DNA from: Dicaeum eximium
Taxonomy: Eukaryota > Chordata > Aves > Passeriformes > Dicaeidae
Direction of reading: 5' to 3'
DNA length: 64,000 nucleotides
Assembly (NCBI GenBank): GCA_013396995.1
Contig: VWZP01009169.1
Span: 1,736,218-1,800,217, forward strand
In this document: piece after piece, positions 62,401 through 64,000 of the stretch
Layout: every line of letters begins with the position of its first letter
How positions within the stretch are numbered: position 1 is the first letter of the stretch
Notes under the pieces: model-generated
What the model saw: the letters and a program-made list of their open reading frames with translations, nothing else
What the model was told of the DNA's origin: nothing
Databases searched by the model: none
Made by a program: the position numbers and the translations under genes

Positions 62401-64000
62401 GCAGGCAATCACAGATCTTGCTTTGATGCTGAATGAAGCTGAACTCCAAATCATGCTGTGTCAATGCGGAGGAAGCAGGAGAACTGGAGCAATGGCTTTT
62501 AGAGATGTGATCTGTTAGGGTTCTATGGGTCCAGTGGATGTGTCCCGCTCTGCAGACCTGGAAACAGAGGTACAGATTTGCCCAAATGGATTACTGAAAT
62601 TGGAGATTGCTTTCTGCTTTAGTCTCTGCCTATTCCCCCACATGTCAGCCCAAGTGTTCTTATGCCAGGTACCAGTTTGGAGGCATTCTTTTGGGCCTGT
62701 CCCAGTCTTTTTTGTTCTATGCTTTATGAAAGTATTTCTGTCTTTCCCAAACCACACTATCATCTTGAGTCTCTAATAAATTGTGTGGGCATGGTTTCTA
62801 TCTATTGAGCAAGGATAAGAACGCAGTTACAAGAAAAAAAATATCTGTTTGAGTGTGAAATGGTCAGATATATTGTGGGGATGGATCACTTATAAATATC
62901 TGAGAACAGAGAGAGAGACCCAAGCAGCTTTATGAAGTGCTGTGTTATTGGGGTCACAACCCTGTGCCTGAGTTTATTCTGCAGCCAGCAGAGGTGCATC
63001 CATCACAGAGACGGGCAGTGTGATGCAGAGGCAGTACAGGGTCCTGTGGGTTGCCTGGGAAGTCACAGGGAGCTGTGTATTTCTGAATCAGGGCATGGCT
63101 GAGTAGAACAGCGTGCCCTGCTTTTAACATTTGTCAACTATCAGGGGAGGGAAAATGTGGCCATCACACTTATACCAGACAAGTTTGCTTCTGATATACT
63201 TGAGGGATCTTGAAGAGTCTCTTGAGGAGAAGTCCCTGGACTCCCCTGCCAATTCAAAATTGGGTGACTTGGCTTTATAGCAATATTTTTAACTTGGGGT
63301 CCCTCAGCTATGTTTAGAACCTGAGCCCTTTCTTGGAGATTTATACCCTTGAAAAGGCTCCAGGGAACCAGAAAGTACTTACTTGGCAAGTAGGCTGCAG
63401 AGGTTTAAGGTGGCAAGATTGACCCAGAGATGCAGAGCTCACACACTGCATTTGTGGTGCTGTGCTGAGTATCTGGTTTCTAGCTCAGTCATCTGGTGCA
63501 CAGTGTCTCCATTCCTGCCCTTGTCACCAAATTCTCACCTGCTTTACTTCCTTACCTGTTAGGAGATAATGGGCAGGTGGCAAATTCTCTTTTGTTCCCA
63601 TCTTGACTTTTCTACTCAATTTATGTGTGGCATTCCCCCATCTCCTTGTCCCAGGGACATTAAGATCTCCCCTTTCAGATGACAGTGCTGAGGAAGCTGA
63701 ATCACATCTGCTGTGTGTCAGAAGCACCATATTACCATATTCTCTATTCAGATCCCATGGGGAAACTGGTTCTACAAGGTTCTAGGTGCTGTTAGAGTAG
63801 CGAAGTGTTCAAGGATTCTGTAGTCTTGATGACAGAGGCAGGAGAAACCAAATCTTTACCTCTTCCCACATCATTTCTTCTGCAGGCCTGTCATGTGGCA
63901 GAGAGGCTGCTGAGTGTCATGGTGATCCTAACAGAGCTGTCAGGTGTTATGAGAGGGGACAGCCATGTAAATGTATTCCCTGGCTCATGCACCTTGCTGT
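59474..64000. other. Intergenic, no gene recognised
   Basis: In human the next gene beyond CCDC167 is MDGA1; none of its exons are seen here. Open frames are short (60-95 codons) and unlike known proteins. No CR1 end, tRNA or CpG island was found. Confidence 0.5.

Noticed and set aside
1..64000. CRISPR arrays, operons, bacterial-style promoters, tRNA or rRNA genes
   Set aside because: The window is vertebrate nuclear DNA with spliced genes; no direct-repeat/spacer array or RNA gene structure was seen by eye.

Overview
This window is vertebrate nuclear DNA, almost certainly from a bird. The genes are split by introns with GT-AG boundaries, and several CR1 LINE 3' ends are scattered between and inside them. 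A solo endogenous-retrovirus LTR near 24.5-25.1 kb starts, read on the minus strand, like the ERVL-type LTRs common in songbirds, so a passerine or other Neoaves species is my best guess. Three genes are recognisable: RNF8 (plus strand), CMTR1 (plus) and CCDC167 (minus). This order and these orientations match human 6p21.2, so the block is conserved synteny.

Layout. 1-1,705 is intron 1 of RNF8; its first exon lies outside the window. 1,706-10,188 holds the last seven coding exons of RNF8, a DNA-damage E3 ubiquitin ligase with FHA, coiled-coil and RING parts. 10,189-12,531 is RNF8 3' UTR and spacer. 12,532-16,728 is one 2,098-bp segment present twice in tandem, with an N at the junction and only two mismatches found. 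It looks like two overlapping contigs laid end to end rather than a real duplication. It contains retroelement-like sequence, a CR1 end and the GC-rich CMTR1 promoter with an ISRE. 16,859 is the splice donor of the CMTR1 5' noncoding exon. Intron 1 of CMTR1 carries an unexplained 114-codon minus-strand ORF (17,865-18,209) with an ISRE-like site just upstream of its ATG.

18,603-40,935 holds all 23 coding exons of CMTR1 (831 aa, every phase checked). This is the nuclear cap 2'-O-methyltransferase that modifies the first transcribed nucleotide of mRNA. The P-patch, G-patch, Rossmann methyltransferase with its K-D-K catalytic residues, guanylyltransferase-like and WW regions are all present. Its 3' UTR runs to about 43.63 kb, where it meets the 3' end of CCDC167 tail to tail. 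CCDC167 runs on the minus strand: three coding exons between 44,427 and 49,171 give 83 of the roughly 97 expected residues. Its first exon was not found; a CpG island with a one-base N at 56,355 is its likely promoter and the likely place of the missing exon.

57-64 kb is gene-poor: a CR1 end, a CCAT microsatellite, an LTR-like element near 58.9-59.5 kb and otherwise unremarkable intergenic sequence.

The most notable points are the apparent false duplication, the ISREs at CMTR1 (known in mammals as the interferon-stimulated gene ISG95), the unidentified ORF in CMTR1 intron 1, the acidic, Ser-rich RNF8 C-terminal tail, and the very tight convergent 3' ends of CMTR1 and CCDC167. I saw no clearly new multi-gene system.
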